In this document: positions 47,551 to 60,158 of the stretch, in pieces
How positions within the stretch are numbered: the stretch's first letter is position 1
How the letters are laid out: each line of letters begins with the position of its first letter
Assembly (NCBI GenBank): GCA_009733575.1
Contig: ML769406.1
Coordinates: 112,085-176,084, forward strand
Source of the DNA: Gymnopus androsaceus JB14
Lineage: Eukaryota > Basidiomycota > Agaricomycetes > Agaricales > Omphalotaceae
DNA: 64,000 nucleotides
Direction of reading: 5' to 3'
Notes under the pieces: generated by a model
The model's input: the letters and a program-made list of their open reading frames with translations, nothing else
What the model was told of the DNA's origin: nothing
The model's database searches: none
Position numbers and translations under genes: made by a program

Positions 47551-48929
47551 CTAAGCAGTATACCCCGTAAGACCAGATATGCTCGAAACCATGAGGGTCT
47601 TCGACTTGATCATCGCACTAAGCCACCCGCCGATGACGATACCCCATAGAACATCAACGTATCCTAATCCGCTTGCCTACAAGTGCAGAATGAACGAGAT
47701 CAGACCTGGTTCAAGAATGAACAAACAATGAGAATTCCCTACCTTTCCATTCGTAATAATCAACCCTTCCGTGCTCCCAGTATACTTGGCACTCTTCTTT
47801 GAGGCAGGTAAATCCACCACCTCGGAAGAACCATTACTGAGGTTCAGATACACCAAGATGTTTTGTGCAACCTTGGGTGCATGGAAATAACTAGCCTTGG
47901 CAGCCATCTTCTGTTCCTGCCAGTCAATCATGTCTCCGAGAGCAAAGACATTGGGATGCACAGGGAGTTGGAATGTCGGTAGGATTTTAACGTATCCGGA
48001 TGAGGTGAGGAGGTCAGAAGGCAGGAAGGAAGTGTTTGGTCGTGTACCCCAGGTCGGGACCTACAGAAAAACAAACATTAGATGGTACAAAGGTGTACGT
48101 AGGAAGTAACTTACCACCAAGTCAGGCTTGAGGTTTTTTCCTTGTTCAGTAACAAATCCGGCTTGAGGAATGTTACTTTCCGATACTTCGGAAGCGGTAA
48201 TAGCATCGCCTGTAAGGACGGTGATACCTCGACCTTCCAACTGTCGCTGAAGTTTAGTACGATATTTATCTGGATACGTGGCATTAAGAAGTAGTTTTTC
48301 ACGGTGAATGATAGTGATGGGCTTGGATGGGAACACGTCTCTGAGCTCTCCAGCGAGTTCTAGGGGCCAATCAGCAAGGAAAACTCATATCAGAAAGCAC
48401 CAAACACAGACCTATACCGAACTGCCCCACCTCCAACCAGCAAAATATCTGATGCCTTTGCAAACTCTTGCCTGCGTGCCTTGACATGCTCCTCAATTGC
48501 ATTTCTGCTCTCTCTTGGGAACAAAATTGGACGCGGCCAGATCGAGCCAGTAGCAAGCACCAAAATGTCATATTCAACTGTTTCGCCATTATCCAGAACC
48601 ACTGATCCACCCTTTCCAGCTTTATCGCCAAATTTGATCCCGGTGACAGAGGCCTGAACAAATGTTCCGTTTCCAGCAAGTTTTTTGCGAAAGGTATGTT
48701 CGCCATAAGGGTGGAAAGTTTTTTCGAGGAGGTTGTCTGCATCTGAGACTATGAGCCGAAGAGTTGAAGGAAGGCTCAGATGAATTGGACGCGCGTCAAT
48801 TAGGATGAGACTGTATTTCTCGGGGTCGATAGAGCTCGAGAGGTTGTTAACGACCGCTAATCCTCCGAAGCCACCTCCAATAACGACGATGGTGGATTTG
48901 GCTTTGTCCGTTTTCTTATAGGCTGACAT
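47551..48929 (-). CDS. AIF/FSP1-like FAD-dependent oxidoreductase
   Basis: MSAYKKTDKAKSTIVVIGGG starts at 48929. The first Rossmann motif is VVIGGGFGGLAVVNN (FAD), then EYDILVLATGS, then the second nucleotide motif ILLVGGGAV (NAD(P)H), HREKLLLNATYPDKYRTKLQ, PDLV-VPTWGTRPNTSF, HPNVFALGDMIDW (FAD flavin-binding GD), and the C-terminal VIGGWLSAMIKSKTLMVSS ending GYTA at 47551. This is the family of AIFM2/FSP1 and yeast Aif1/Ndi-like enzymes, which reduce quinones with NAD(P)H; about 390 residues. At GGGAV the expected GIELAGEL continuation needs removal of one base near 48419 (GTTCGGTATAG), after which the intron to CCCTAG joins in frame. Either the gene is mutated or the base is a consensus error. 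Three introns in all. Confidence 0.85.
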
Positions 48930-50517
48930 GACTTGGGGTTTAGGATCAGCTGGACACGGCTTGCGGTCGTTTTATATCATGAATGCAGCTTACCCTATAA
49001 CAGAAAATGTTTGTCAGCAACTTTCATCGCATCATCACAATTACTCGGATTACTACTTCAAGTTTCCGAGTCGGAATAGCGTGGCAAGCTCGACAAACAC
49101 TATCTATCTGACAGTGAGAGCCACACCAACTTGAACGCGGCGTGTTCAGGACGTGTTCGAACATTCACTCATCTGAACGATTGTGAGCTTGATCTCTGCT
49201 GTATATTAGGGTGCGCTCTGTTTCTTTTTGTGAAAACTCGGTCTAAAATTATTGTCCCTTTAATGCAGTACATACATAATTATAAAGCGTACGTTCAATG
49301 GCTTTAGCTGGCAATGACCGACGGGTGTTCTCGGTATTTCTTCCTTCAAACCAGAATTACAGGTACTTTTTCCATGGACTACCCGTCTCCATAGTACCCG
49401 TACTATCTTTCGCAACTTTCTACGGTCACTGCGCTCTCGTTCTTCTTTACAAAAATGGGACTGGAAGACATAGATCCATTCGGAAACTAGGCGCCTGTTG
49501 TCACCGAACCCGGTCTTTCCCAAATCCCGATCAATGGTAATCTTGAAAGCAGAAAATAACTGCGACTCGGGCGTTCTTGAGAGGGAGATTTCGCACACAT
49601 ATACGTACTCCGTCTAGAAGTGAAGCATTTACGGTACAAGGTATAAATATGCACAGGTTGGCTCAGAGCAGCGTAGTCTACCTTTTTTCTTCTTTGTCGC
49701 TGATAACAGACCCTCGCAACATGCCGTGTAATACATATGTACCTCCCTTCCTTCCTAAGCTCCTTGTTCCTTCCTTAAGTTCCTTAATTAAGGTGGCGTT
49801 AATTCATTTTCACATCAGTGTCATGTCTTGTCTGAGGTCTCCCCACTACGCATCTTTACGATGCTGCGACTACTCAAATAGAAGATTTCTTTCGAGTTCC
49901 TTTGTGAAATCCAACAGTAAACTCAGGCTCCTTCCCATTGAGAGAAACTCGGTCCCTCAATCCTCAGCCGTTAGGACGGACTTAGCCTGCGGATAACATG
50001 AATTGAGCGGGATGATTTCAATAGGACCAGGTGCGCCTGTACTAAGTATACTGGCACATATGATATTGGTGATTTCACGCCAAACTCTTTCAACAAGGTT
50101 TCCCAACATTAGCGTTATCAGGATGTTATTATCCATCGAGTAATCGAGAGCTAATCGCCCGATATTAAACACAAGTTCATCCGAAAAAAATAAGCCTTCA
50201 GCTTTCTTAAGGCCTTAGAGTTGCTCCAGAGTCCCGAGAATTTCCCGATATGTCATCCTAACTATTCATCGATGTATCCATCAAAATTCTGAAGGATTGA
50301 TAGCGCTAGTGTCAATGAGATGGGAATCATACATATAACTGTTATTTTACAAATGGCGAAAAAAAAACAATCTCTGACTCTTGCGACGTTGATGCGCTTG
50401 CAGGTCATAACTAACTCTTTCCTTCCTTGGTCGTCCTACTTGTCTCATTCCATCATTCGCTGACTATTGCGCTCATTATCCTAGATAGGAGGGAAGAAGG
50501 AAGTGTATTATACGGAG
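48930..50517. other. intergenic region, no gene recognised
   Basis: Frames at 49260-49598 (minus) and 49577-49996 (plus) have no recognised domain and overlap each other, so I do not call them. The region should contain the promoters of the divergent flavoprotein and membrane-protein genes. Confidence 0.4.
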
Positions 50518-51858
50518 ATGGCAATCGGACTGGTCGGACAGGCAAAGTTGAGTCTAATAACTATTTTCGTTGAGTGTTCTTTGTATGGTGCGTCTGCAAG
50601 TTCAGGAATTTTTCTTGATAATGACAGCATCCTTTTCTAGGCTTTTTCCTACTTCTGGCTATCATAGCTTCTTCGATCTTATTGCGGCGGAATAGTGACC
50701 ACTACAAATCAAAGGGAAGATTAAAAATTCTGGCTGTCGTGCTCATCATGTTCTTGCTCGGCACCCTGGTTGGTTACGATGCATTTTTTCTCTTCCAGTG
50801 CCGATACTGACCCATGTATTCAGCACATCTGTGTTCATTTTTACAGAGTTATGAATGCTTTCTTTGGCTCAGAGGATGGGAGAGAAAGGTCGTTTGAAGA
50901 ACTGGATAAAATGTTGGTCAACATTAGAAGCGTGGGGTATATCCTCAAGACGGGGACGTACTACGTACAGACCTATGTTGGCGATGCTTTTGTGGTATGT
51001 CCTCATCCTCTGATGCCGGATTGCCGAAATTCACCTGAAATTTAGATGTACCGAGTGAAAGTGGTGTGGAGCGGGAACAGGCGAGTCATGGCACCTCTTG
51101 TAGTATCATTCCTTGCCAGTGTAGGTTGGTGTCAACTCTTATATCAGTCGTGGTCGTGTTGCATCATTCACTGTCAAAGTTGCGGGTTGCTGATCTAACT
51201 TGCTTTTGCAGGCATTTCAATCTATGTATTACGCGAAATGGCTCAAGCAGCGCCTGGTAGCACAATCTTTGAAAGTCGTCTCTTTGACCCCGTCTTATGC
51301 TTTTTCGTCCTTACCTTGATCACGAACCTCGGCTCTACACGTAAGTTGTGAATGCCTTACTGTATCTATATTCTCACTTATCATATATCGACGTACAGTC
51401 CTGATTGCGGGCCGTATCCACTGGCTTCACAGCCAGGTAAAAAATGCGAGTCAAATTGTCGTATCCTTTCCTCCATTCGGGGCAAGCGCAAGAGTTGGCG
51501 GCCGTGCCATATTTGTTGCCGGTGTCATTATTGAATCTGGAGCGATCTATTCTTTAGCATTGCTCATAATCTTGATTCTTTATTCTTTCAAGATCCATGC
51601 TGTCTACGTTATGATTGACGCGGTAGGTATATTGTTCACTGGGATTCTGGAACCAAACTGATATCATACTTTGAAATGCGGACAGGTAACCCAGCTCATC
51701 GTAAGTACCAAAAATCAGGTCCGCAAAGAATCGAAGAGCACTCATTACATTGACAGGGTATTGCATTTGCCTTTATAGTGATTCGAATAGCTTTCGGAGT
51801 ATCGACAGAGGCAGCACCACCATTATTGTTTGACTCTGCGATGCTTGATTTACTTTGA
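50518..51858 (+). CDS. basidiomycete 7-helix membrane protein
   Basis: ATG at 50518 (MAIGLVGQAKLSLITIFVEC) is joined over an intron (50588-50640) to GFFLLLAIIASSILLRR. Further exons give KTGTYYVQTYVGDAFVMYRV and KVVWSGNRRVMAPLVVSFLA, GISIYVLREMAQAAPGSTIF, FFVLTLITNLGSTLLIAGRI, AIFVAGVIIESGAIYSLALL and VTQLIGIAFAFIVIRIAFGV, ending FDSAMLDLL at 51858. The YRxxVVW motif after the third helix and the IAGRIHW, ESGAIYS and GIAFAFIVIR motifs mark a large membrane-protein family of mushroom fungi with GPCR-like topology; function unknown. The intron between LLGTL and VMNAFFGS (about 50770-50850) is not fully resolved. Confidence 0.85.
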
Positions 51859-51926
51859 GGAGAAGGTAAAAGACACATTGTATATTATGGTCGCAGTACA
51901 TACATGGATTCTATTCTTGTAAATTT

Positions 51927-53453
51927 CTAAGCACTCTGTAGTTGTAGACACTTGTATAAACTATGAGCTCGCTCTCTTATGAGCTTGATGTACTCAGCAA
52001 TCAGAGCGAGCCTATGAATCGCAAAATGAATGATATTTTCTTTGATCAGAATACTGTTCAATAAATTTGGTTCAGAGAGGAGGAGCTTCGACCAGTTATC
52101 ACAGAAGATTGCTAGACTTACCTCTTCTACACGGCGGAACTGGAAAAGTACTTTCCCAGGTGACCGATGTTGGAGATTGCTGAACAAAGGCAAGAGCAGT
52201 TGCGCTTCTTGGCCGGCAATGCCAGAATCGTTACTGCACAACACATCTATTTGGCTCAAAGATGGAAAAGCAGAAGTGGAAGCTAAATGTTTATCAGCCT
52301 TCCTGAGTATGGTATTGGTGGTTTGTGCATTTTGAATGGGATCCTGCCAGTGGGTCCCAATGAAAATAATGGTTTCGAGAGATGGTGCATTTTGTAAGCA
52401 AGCGAAGAGTATAGCCGCATCAAATTCAACGTGAAGATGAATACGTTGCAAGCGGAGAAGGTCCCACTTTGATTCTAGATTATAAAACAGTGCTGTGGGA
52501 CGTAAGTATCCAATTAGCAATGAGCAGAAAGAAGTGACAGATTGCTTACAATATTCAATCGTTGGCATTTCATTGGCCGCAGAAAAGCAACACAAGTCGA
52601 CCAAAAACTCCGAAACATGGGGTATCACCAAGAAAAGACAGTGATAGTCCCCAATAATCACTTTCCGCAATTGTGAAGTATCAATAGGACACTTGGGATG
52701 GAATAATACCCCATAGTCGACATGAGAGTCAAAATTCGAGTGAGGACTGTCACGTGTATTCCAGAGATTCAAACAGTGGATTTTTGGACGAAGACCGATA
52801 TCTACATCTTTGCCCATGAGATCGCTGATGTGAGAGGTTGAGTTTAGAGCGTTGAAGGCGCGTTCCGGAGCGGGTCCCACGACGGGACTACTATAACCTA
52901 GGTCTCTAAGAGATGGCAAGAGCCCGAGACTTTTCAGCATCTCATGGTGTAGAGAAGCTGTAATGGGGGCTCGTGTGTGAATTGAGACTGACTTCAGACG
53001 AATCAGACCCGGTAAAAGCTTTACCAGCACCCTCCATTCGAAGGAAGCCATGTTAAGTAAAGATAGAGAGTGTAGTTGGTCCATTCTGGGAAGGTGGGCT
53101 GGAATAAATTTTAGAAGTATATCCGAAAAAGGATATCCCGACACAAGAGATAATCCATGAATGAAAGAGCAAAGATAGGGTTTGCGGGCAAGAGTGAGGT
53201 CAAGCACGGAAGCACTTTCTGGCCTTCCAGTCACTGCACACCGGTAAATTCGCAATTCTGCAGAAGGCTGCCATTGCTTGCAAACAAGTATGCATCGCTT
53301 GGCGTCTGATAACGAGATTTCCTCGAAGAAGAGGTTGATCAGTTCTCGAGGCAGATTCGACATCGTAGTCTGGTGGCAAGCGCTCTTTTTAGCGCCCAAG
53401 GTCGTCACTGATCCGAGTCTTTCTTTCATTGTCAACTTGCTCTCACTCTGCAT
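51927..53453 (-). CDS. F-box-type protein
   Basis: The frame opens at 53453 (MQSESKLTMKERLGSVTTLG), with a second ATG at 53363 directly before the F-box-like SNLPRELINLFFEEISLSDAK and CILVCKQWQPSAELRIYR. The longer start may be leader. The body has Leu-rich repeats (MDQLHSLSLLNMASF; LPGLIRLKSVSIHT; LLRLQRIHLHVEFD; NAPSLETIIFIG). A canonical 57-base intron (GTAAGC...CCCACAG, about 52549-52493) lies in frame, so the continuous 508-codon frame may overstate the protein by 19 residues. Another donor (GTAAGTCTAG at about 52119) near the end may give an alternative C-terminus. Such proteins are expected to act as substrate receptors of SCF ubiquitin ligases. Confidence 0.75.
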   Translation of the reverse strand: MQSESKLTMKERLGSVTTLGAKKSACHQTTMSNLPRELINLFFEEISLSDAKRCILVCKQWQPSAELRIYRCAVTGRPESASVLDLTLARKPYLCSFIHGLSLVSGYPFSDILLKFIPAHLPRMDQLHSLSLLNMASFEWRVLVKLLPGLIRLKSVSIHTRAPITASLHHEMLKSLGLLPSLRDLGYSSPVVGPAPERAFNALNSTSHISDLMGKDVDIGLRPKIHCLNLWNTRDSPHSNFDSHVDYGVLFHPKCPIDTSQLRKVIIGDYHCLFLVIPHVSEFLVDLCCFSAANEMPTIEYCKQSVTSFCSLLIGYLRPTALFYNLESKWDLLRLQRIHLHVEFDAAILFACLQNAPSLETIIFIGTHWQDPIQNAQTTNTILRKADKHLASTSAFPSLSQIDVLCSNDSGIAGQEAQLLLPLFSNLQHRSPGKVLFQFRRVEEVSLAIFCDNWSKLLLSEPNLLNSILIKENIIHFAIHRLALIAEYIKLIRERAHSLYKCLQLQSA

Positions 53454-55617
53454 TCGAGTACATACAAACGTGCTCTATACAACTCGTTGCTTGCTCTTCG
53501 ACGAACTATCCTCGTTTTTATATTTCAAGCTCTGAATCGGTTTTCCTCAAAGAACACATTTCTGACATCCCAGAGCCAAGATTCCCCAATGCTATTTTTC
53601 ATTGTTCAAGACAGTCTTGGATATGTTTGCCTATGAAGCCCTAGTATTTTCATGATTTCAACAGTACTTTAACTGATATATCTCATTCTTCCTTGGGCGC
53701 TCAAGAGCCTGGGTTATGACTCCCTCCTCACCGTTCTTTTTCGATCTTCATACCTTGTTAAATGTTTTTTAAGCCTTTGAGCCGAAGGGTCTCTTCAAAA
53801 CTTTTGCCTTGTTTTGTCTTCAAACATACTCGGTGGTGTCAAAGTGTCGATTCATCTTGACACAGCTCCCTTTACTCAGTACTGCCTGAGAAATATGATG
53901 CTTTTCTCACTCGGTAGATCCAGACCTAGACCAGTATATCCTATGTTCACCCGTGTAAAAACCTTCTTTCTTTCTTCCTAACCTTTGACTCAACACGTTG
54001 CAAATCCTCAGCTAGTTTGGCCACGCACTGTCGACGACTGACGCGTGTTTTCACAAACCTTCCAAATACTTCGACCGACGAATAATAAGGAAAGCCTCGA
54101 TGGAACCTCGAGGCATTTACATTTGGGTTTACATTGATATTAGAGTGCATGGATCTGCTAGGTTTCTGAGGGAGATTCAAAAATCAAGCTACAGCATGTC
54201 AGAGTATGTCTTGGTCGCTTCTTCCAATTTATAACTGCCTCAAACGCCGTCGATGAATGTTGAAAGTAATTTCTTGGTAATTTCTGCATTTGATTTTAGA
54301 TTCCAGGAAAAGAGTTTACCGTGACACTTCTGGTCGAGACAGGAATGTAATATAATAAAGGGTCGGAAATTCGGAGGTCTGAAGCATCTGTGCATTGTAC
54401 GCCTCGAGGCTGGTATGCACATTGTATGCCTCGAGGCGCAAACTCCGGTCTGACGGAGACCGAGAACTCGTAAGCCGGACTATGGTAATTCTCATAGACC
54501 TTCAGACCATCCTTCTCAGATTCTCAAATAATTGGATTCAAAGCGCATACAATCAGCCTGACAGCCAAGCCGAGCAATGCGGACACCATGTCTATAATGC
54601 CTCCTAACTCGGATATTAAAGAGTAAACGTTGAAAATGTTCCTGAAAATCGAGAAGCGAGCAGTCTATAATGCCTACTTCGACTGCGAGAGCAAAAACCT
54701 ATGGCTACGGTATGAACTTTTAGACTGTGCTACCAAACTCGTACGGAGGATGAAAGATTCCACTGCGGGATGTAAGCGGATAGACAGGAATTTCATCATT
54801 TCGTTACTTACAATAGCAACCTAAATCAGACATAACACATATATTTCTGTTCAGATCCACTTGACCATTGCGGAAACTGACGGAACGGGATCTTTGCAGC
54901 TGCCAGACTAACTTTAAGTTCACGAACATCTGGTGCATGTGGGAAATTCCTCAACCCGAATATTTGGATGACTCGAATCGTCCCATGCTCGCATCTTCAA
55001 CTGTTCCTCCTCTCGTTTCGTCATTCCCACTCACGCCTTCAATCAAAAGATAATGCATTTATTTTCCCCAAATCCGGGTACAGGAAAACACCTACTATAC
55101 AAGTACAAAATCCGGCTATGATACAAGATGGTTAACAAGGGGGTCGGACGGAGAATCAACTACACCGAGGGGAAAGGCGGAAATAGTAAATAAAGTAAGA
55201 GGGGAGATGGAGATAATAGAGAACAAAGGCGATTAAATTAATAGAAAAGCCCTCGACCCTAGTCCAAATGAACTTGAGGTGCTTGAGAAAATGGATACTT
55301 TGCACGTTGCGAGGGTGGCGTGACTTCGTAAGTACGGATTGGATTTTTGGGGTTGAGGGTGAAGGAGAGGGGGATCGCTGTTGGACGTTACAAGAAAAAG
55401 TAGGTAGGAAAGATATTGTAAGACGTTAAATCAAGAATAAACCTTTATCATCCTAGTAATACATCTTCGCAATCAACGAGCACAAGACGAGGAAAAGAAA
55501 GTAGAAAAGCGTCTCGCGGGGATCGTCTCAATCGAGAAGAAAAGAATGATGGTAAAGGAAGGATATCGACCAATAAGAACGTGAAGGGGTGGGCCCGAAG
55601 AAGAATCCCCGCTAGAA
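53454..55617. other. 2.2-kb intergenic region
   Basis: No gene recognised. A minus-strand frame at 54180-53947 (basic, SVEVFGRFVKTRVSRRQ) is coding-like but unassigned. Two GCCTCGAGGC palindromes flank a short spacer at about 54400-54440 and a third related CCTCGAGGC lies at 54112. The last 500 bases, purine-rich, are likely the 3' untranslated region of the HMG-box gene. Confidence 0.4.
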
Positions 55618-57395
55618 TTAACACTGGCCTAAGGAGAGAGGCGAGGAAATGAACGTGGAGAAGTCTATAAAAGAGTCTACTGCCGCGTGATACTGGAGAT
55701 GTGCTTGAGCTTTTACGAATGCGATGTCGTCGATTTGACTACCACAAGATATTGGTGCCGTCGACCCATAAGCACCAGCGCCAGCAGCGAAGTCTGACAC
55801 GTCGCTACCTGCTATGAAGATGGGCATCTCCTGGGTATACTGGTGATAGTCGCTTGACGTCGTCGAAGCATCGAGAGGATGATAGTCGTTTGAATACGCC
55901 GTGGAAAAGTCCTCATAAGAGCTTGTTGATTCGAACGAGTCGAACGATGAAGTAGACTCTAGAGAAAGAGAGGAGGAAGTGTGGCGGAGCCCATGTGATC
56001 TATACGAGGTAAATGCGGGATTGTATTGTCCCAGCATCGGACTAGAAGGATAACATGGTGTTGACGGGATACTCATGTTATCCGCCGATATGGGGGACGA
56101 TGACCTAGTCCAGTCATGCATCATGGGTAGCGGGGACATTTCCGAATAGGAAGTGTCCACGGAGAGGGAAGGACGAGTTCCCGTAGCGGATGAAACTTCG
56201 TCGAACATACTGAACGCACTCGACAGTGAGTCCTCCGCGAGCTCAGAGGAGGAATTCCCGCGCACAGACGGTACAGGGGAGGTGGACATCGGATTGAAAG
56301 AGAATGTGTTGGGATCCTATATCGAATCAAATTTTTAGAACGGTCAGAAGAAATTATAGAAGCAAAAGACGTACAAACGAAGATTCGAGGGTGTAGCTGC
56401 TCGCCTCAGGGGATGCAGGAGCTTCTGGCGAGTAAAACTGTGCCAGTAGATACTGTGGAATGTCGTCCGGATCAACTAAGGGCGGAGGAGGTCCTGGCGA
56501 TGCAGATCGTGACTGTGTAGACGGCACAGACCTGTCGACGCTTGAGGACCGCGACCAACGCCTGTTCGACGAAGACGCCGGAAGCTCCGCCACCTCGCTG
56601 TCTTCGATCTTGACAGCGGGAATGGACGAGCGTTGGAACGTTTGTTCGGTAATGGGAGCTTCGAAGCGAGTCACCACTTCCGGAACATGATACTTATCGA
56701 ATTCCTGGATAGCAGCATCTAATTCTTGTCCTTTCTTCCCTTCCACCAGCAGCTCAGCGATTTTCGCACAACGTTTCAAGTCCTTCGGACCTACTTCCCT
56801 GACCTTCCGCTTTTCAGTCCCCCCCTTTGCCTTTGAATGTAACGGCCGGAACGCATATTGGGGAAACTTACGCTTGTGTTCATCGAGCGCAGCCTTGGCC
56901 TTACCGTGCCAGACCTGTCGCTCATCCTCCGGAAGGTTTTGCCAGGTGAGACCAATAATTTTCGAAAGAGTGCTATGATTAGTCTCAACTTCCGTGGAGA
57001 CATGTTGACTTTTAATGAACGAGGAGCGAAAGAGAATGAAGGCGTTGGGAGGACGAGGAATATGATTTTCAGCTTTCTTCTTAGAGTGGGCCGGCCGACG
57101 GGGAGAAGAAGAATCAGCGGAGGGGAAGAGATCCGACTCGGGAGCGTCCCCAGTCGTGATAGTGCCAACATCGGGATCATTGAAAGTGAGGGGAGTAAGG
57201 TTTGTGGCGAAAGCAATTCCGCTCGGAGAAGCGGGTTCGACTGGCATAGTCCAAACCAACTGATTACCTGGAAAAATGCCAATAAATAAACAAAAAAAAA
57301 TGGATTCATTCAGATATTGCACGGGTACAGGATCAAATGAAGTTCTTACCGTCTGCGCCGCTACGTCTTGAACCTCTAGATCGTTCAGCAGGCAT
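55618..57395 (-). CDS. MATA-HMG-box transcription regulator
   Basis: Three exons: MPAERSRGSRRSGAD (57395-57349), a 900-base exon, and a last exon from about 56316 to 55618. The HMG box lies at about residues 75-150: HIPRPPNAFILFRSSFIKSQ, then LSKIIGLTWQNLPEDERQVW and HGKAKAALDEHKRKFPQYAF. This is the MATA-HMG class seen in fungal mating-type and pheromone-response factors (Ste11/Prf1-like), which bind the minor groove. C-terminal to it are basic and Ser/Pro-rich parts (KRKVREVGPKDLKRCAKIAE; RWSRSSSVDRSVPSTQSRSA) and a long Ser/Thr/Tyr-rich region typical of activation domains. Length is about 550 residues. Both introns join in frame. No homeodomain or pheromone receptor lies nearby, so I do not infer a mating-type locus. 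Confidence 0.9.
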
Positions 57396-60068
57396 GGTAA
57401 TACGCGGGCGCTAGTAGGCGCTTGAAGATGATCGGCGGGTGCAAGGAGGCAAAAATGGACGCTCGGGCGGGAATGGGAGGGTTTCGCAGGAGGGAAGGCA
57501 CGAGGAGAAAGTGCCGTTCAGCTTTATATTCATCACCTCGAGCTCATGTCGAGATAAACTCCGCCACATTTGCCTAAACAGTAACGTAACCATATGAATG
57601 CATACCTTTTTCGGCAAAAGTTCGATCAAGGAACTGTATTGGGTAATATCGACCCAGGAACTCGGTCTTCGCCTTATCGGCTCTTTCTTCCGAGGTTTTT
57701 TGCTCCCGTCGGATGCTGATCCTCTTATTCTCTGTTTGTCAGTTCTTCTGAGAAGTACAGTTTTTTTCAGTGAATATTCCTGGACCAGTTTGTTTCTGGT
57801 CTGCGATGAAGATTCACTCCATAGCCGATATCAATGCTCCCTAGACTCTCGCTTGCAATATTCCAACATTGGCCATTTCATTTCAGCGATTTGTTGACAT
57901 TCCAGTGTCATGACGGTCCTGCTCCAATATCAGTCCTTGTATTCCGTCTTTCACAAGGTGACCCTTGAACGCTTCCGGCGGCAAAGTACGTCCAGGAACC
58001 CTAGAACATCTACGAGCTCAGACAACGCAGGGTATAGTAGCAAAGCAACGCGGGTAAGGCATTCCTATGGCTTTCGCCTCCGCCAGCTCAAGACCATCCT
58101 CAAATACAATTGACGCGACCCGGGTCTATCCGACTTCAGAATTCGTGCTATACTCGAAATGTATCTCACAGAAACATAGGCGTTCTGCAAATCGTATACT
58201 AGTGCACTATTAGACTCTAATCCATCAAACAGCTGTTAAATAAAACAAGGTCTTCTGTCATCCCCTGAACATCCTTGACGAAATTAGAGGTCCGTCACCA
58301 TTCCAACCACTAATATCTACACTTGACATTGAGATGTTCAGTCATTGCATGCATGTACACTACTGCATATGCTTCAGAATCGGCGTACAAGGGCTGGTGT
58401 GAAAGTAAAACTATTCTCCTTGCTTCCCTTCCTATGTACATGGTAAAGGGTAACTAATAAGTACATTGCTGGTTCTTATTCGCCTTTATGGCATTTTACA
58501 GGTTCCAGCGGAGGCCAAGCATTCAGAACTTTTCAGAACTTGAGATCAGCTCTAGACTCATGCATATAACCTCTTCTGTAAGCCGAGACTATTCCGTGCA
58601 ATAGAGCGGAAGTTAGTCCAACGACATCGATCCCTACACCACAGATACGGGGTCGGAAGTCGGTGTGTATAATCTCGTTCATCCGTTATCCAGTGCGACC
58701 TACTCACGATAGTGACCACAGCCAATGCCTTCAATGTCCGAGTTGGCCCACAACTAAATCCCAACTCGCTACAGTTGAGAACGTTTAGCCAGATAATTCA
58801 TATGATGATGTTCGCCTTCTTATCATCCCGGAGAAAAAACCTGTGCAACCTTGTACTTGCTTGGGTCGGATCTCCAATCGTGATTTTCGCAGTGCCTCGC
58901 CACCTTGTACTCATGCGCATCATAGCTAGGCTTATAGACTCGGAGGCGCTCTTAGTACTATCCTGAATTTGGAAACTCGAAGTAAAGTGCTGAGGTAGCT
59001 GACGCAATGCGGCGAATCTCTGCTTCAGGACCTTCTGCAAACGTGTGGAATGGTCCGACTCTTAAGATCTATCAGATTCCATACTTTTCGATGATTTGGA
59101 GCTTGCAAGATTGAGCAATCATCGAAGGGACCCGCCTGAGCAAGTCTTCAAGTGGAGACACATACTGCAGATTCTAACCGTCGTTCAAGGTGTCCGTGTG
59201 GCGTCCCGCTCTTCCAATTCTCCCGATGTCTTTTCCGCTACTCACTAAAGACATTGTTCGACGCGGAAATGACCTTCTAAGCAGGTTTTTGTCATCGTGC
59301 CGCTTTCCAAGCGCACTGCTTCCGTCCCGTCAAGACTCGGTGAACAAACATCCTGCTAATCAGCCTCGCCGACGGGGTTTTGGAACTGTTAAGAGGTATT
59401 CTACCTTCAATTGCAGATTTCTACACAAAGCATTATCGTAGAACTAGATCCACATCGAAATTGCTTCGCTGGAGGATATCAAGGTCACGGTTATCTTTGT
59501 ACTTACCTCGTTTAAAATAATGATCAAAGTTATATATTCCAGAACTGGCAAAAGATCAGAAGTTCTGTATGTGGTATTCGTTGTTGCTACAGAGAGTATA
59601 TCACGAGTGGTGCGTGCCTTTTGGTGTACACACAATGACAAGAATATTTTTTTTCAATGTGTTTTGAGAACACGGATAATTGTAGATCCCATGAGCACCC
59701 CAAAGTAATTCAATGAAGTCTATGCCAGAGGAATTCGAAGACTGTCAACGACGTGGGTGTTGGGGCCTATCCGTATATGATGTGATGTGATAGCATGGTC
59801 ACAAACGCTGCATCTCGAGCACCGGTGTCTTCCGAGCCTGGTTCTAAGACGGTAAGAAGGTTACTACTCACTTCTCCTCCTTCCTCTCGTTCTCGTTCTC
59901 TTCCGTCTTCTAGCTCAGAGCTCCGAAAATCACGACATGTTAGCTAAGCTTATAGGGATGAAATATCACTAATATTCATTATTGTAGCTGAGGCGACGTA
60001 GAGTAGATGCAAAGATCTTTCCGTACCGTGAAGACATAATATATCTATCCAATAATGATAAGTTTCAT
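57396..60068. other. intergenic region, no gene recognised
   Basis: Contains the upstream region of the HMG-box gene (GC-rich, to about 57500) and then DNA with only short frames lacking domains. Nothing that I can support as a gene. Confidence 0.4.
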
Positions 60069-60158
60069 CTCACCCGAGTTCACGTTCGTTGATTTCCGTG
60101 CATACCGTCGCTTCTCACCCGAGTTCACGTTCGTTGATTTCCGTGCATACCGTCGCTT
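60069..60158 (+). repeat. 45-bp perfect tandem duplication
   Basis: CTCACCCGAGTTCACGTTCG plus TTGATTTCCGTGCATACCGTCGCTT is present twice, offset 45 bases (CACCCGAG at 60071 and 60116). No differences between the copies. It lies in intergenic DNA. Confidence 0.9.

Noticed and set aside
49577..49996. 140-codon plus-strand frame between two genes
   Set aside because: It overlaps another frame on the minus strand, has no domain, and shows no coding-like splice context.
50518..51858. Pheromone receptor (STE3-like)
   Set aside because: Seven helices are present, but the YRxxVVW and IAGRIHW motifs belong to another membrane-protein family of mushroom fungi, not STE3.
55618..57395. Mating-type locus around the HMG-box gene
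   Set aside because: Basidiomycete mating loci are marked by homeodomain pairs or pheromone receptors with lipopeptide precursors; none is nearby.
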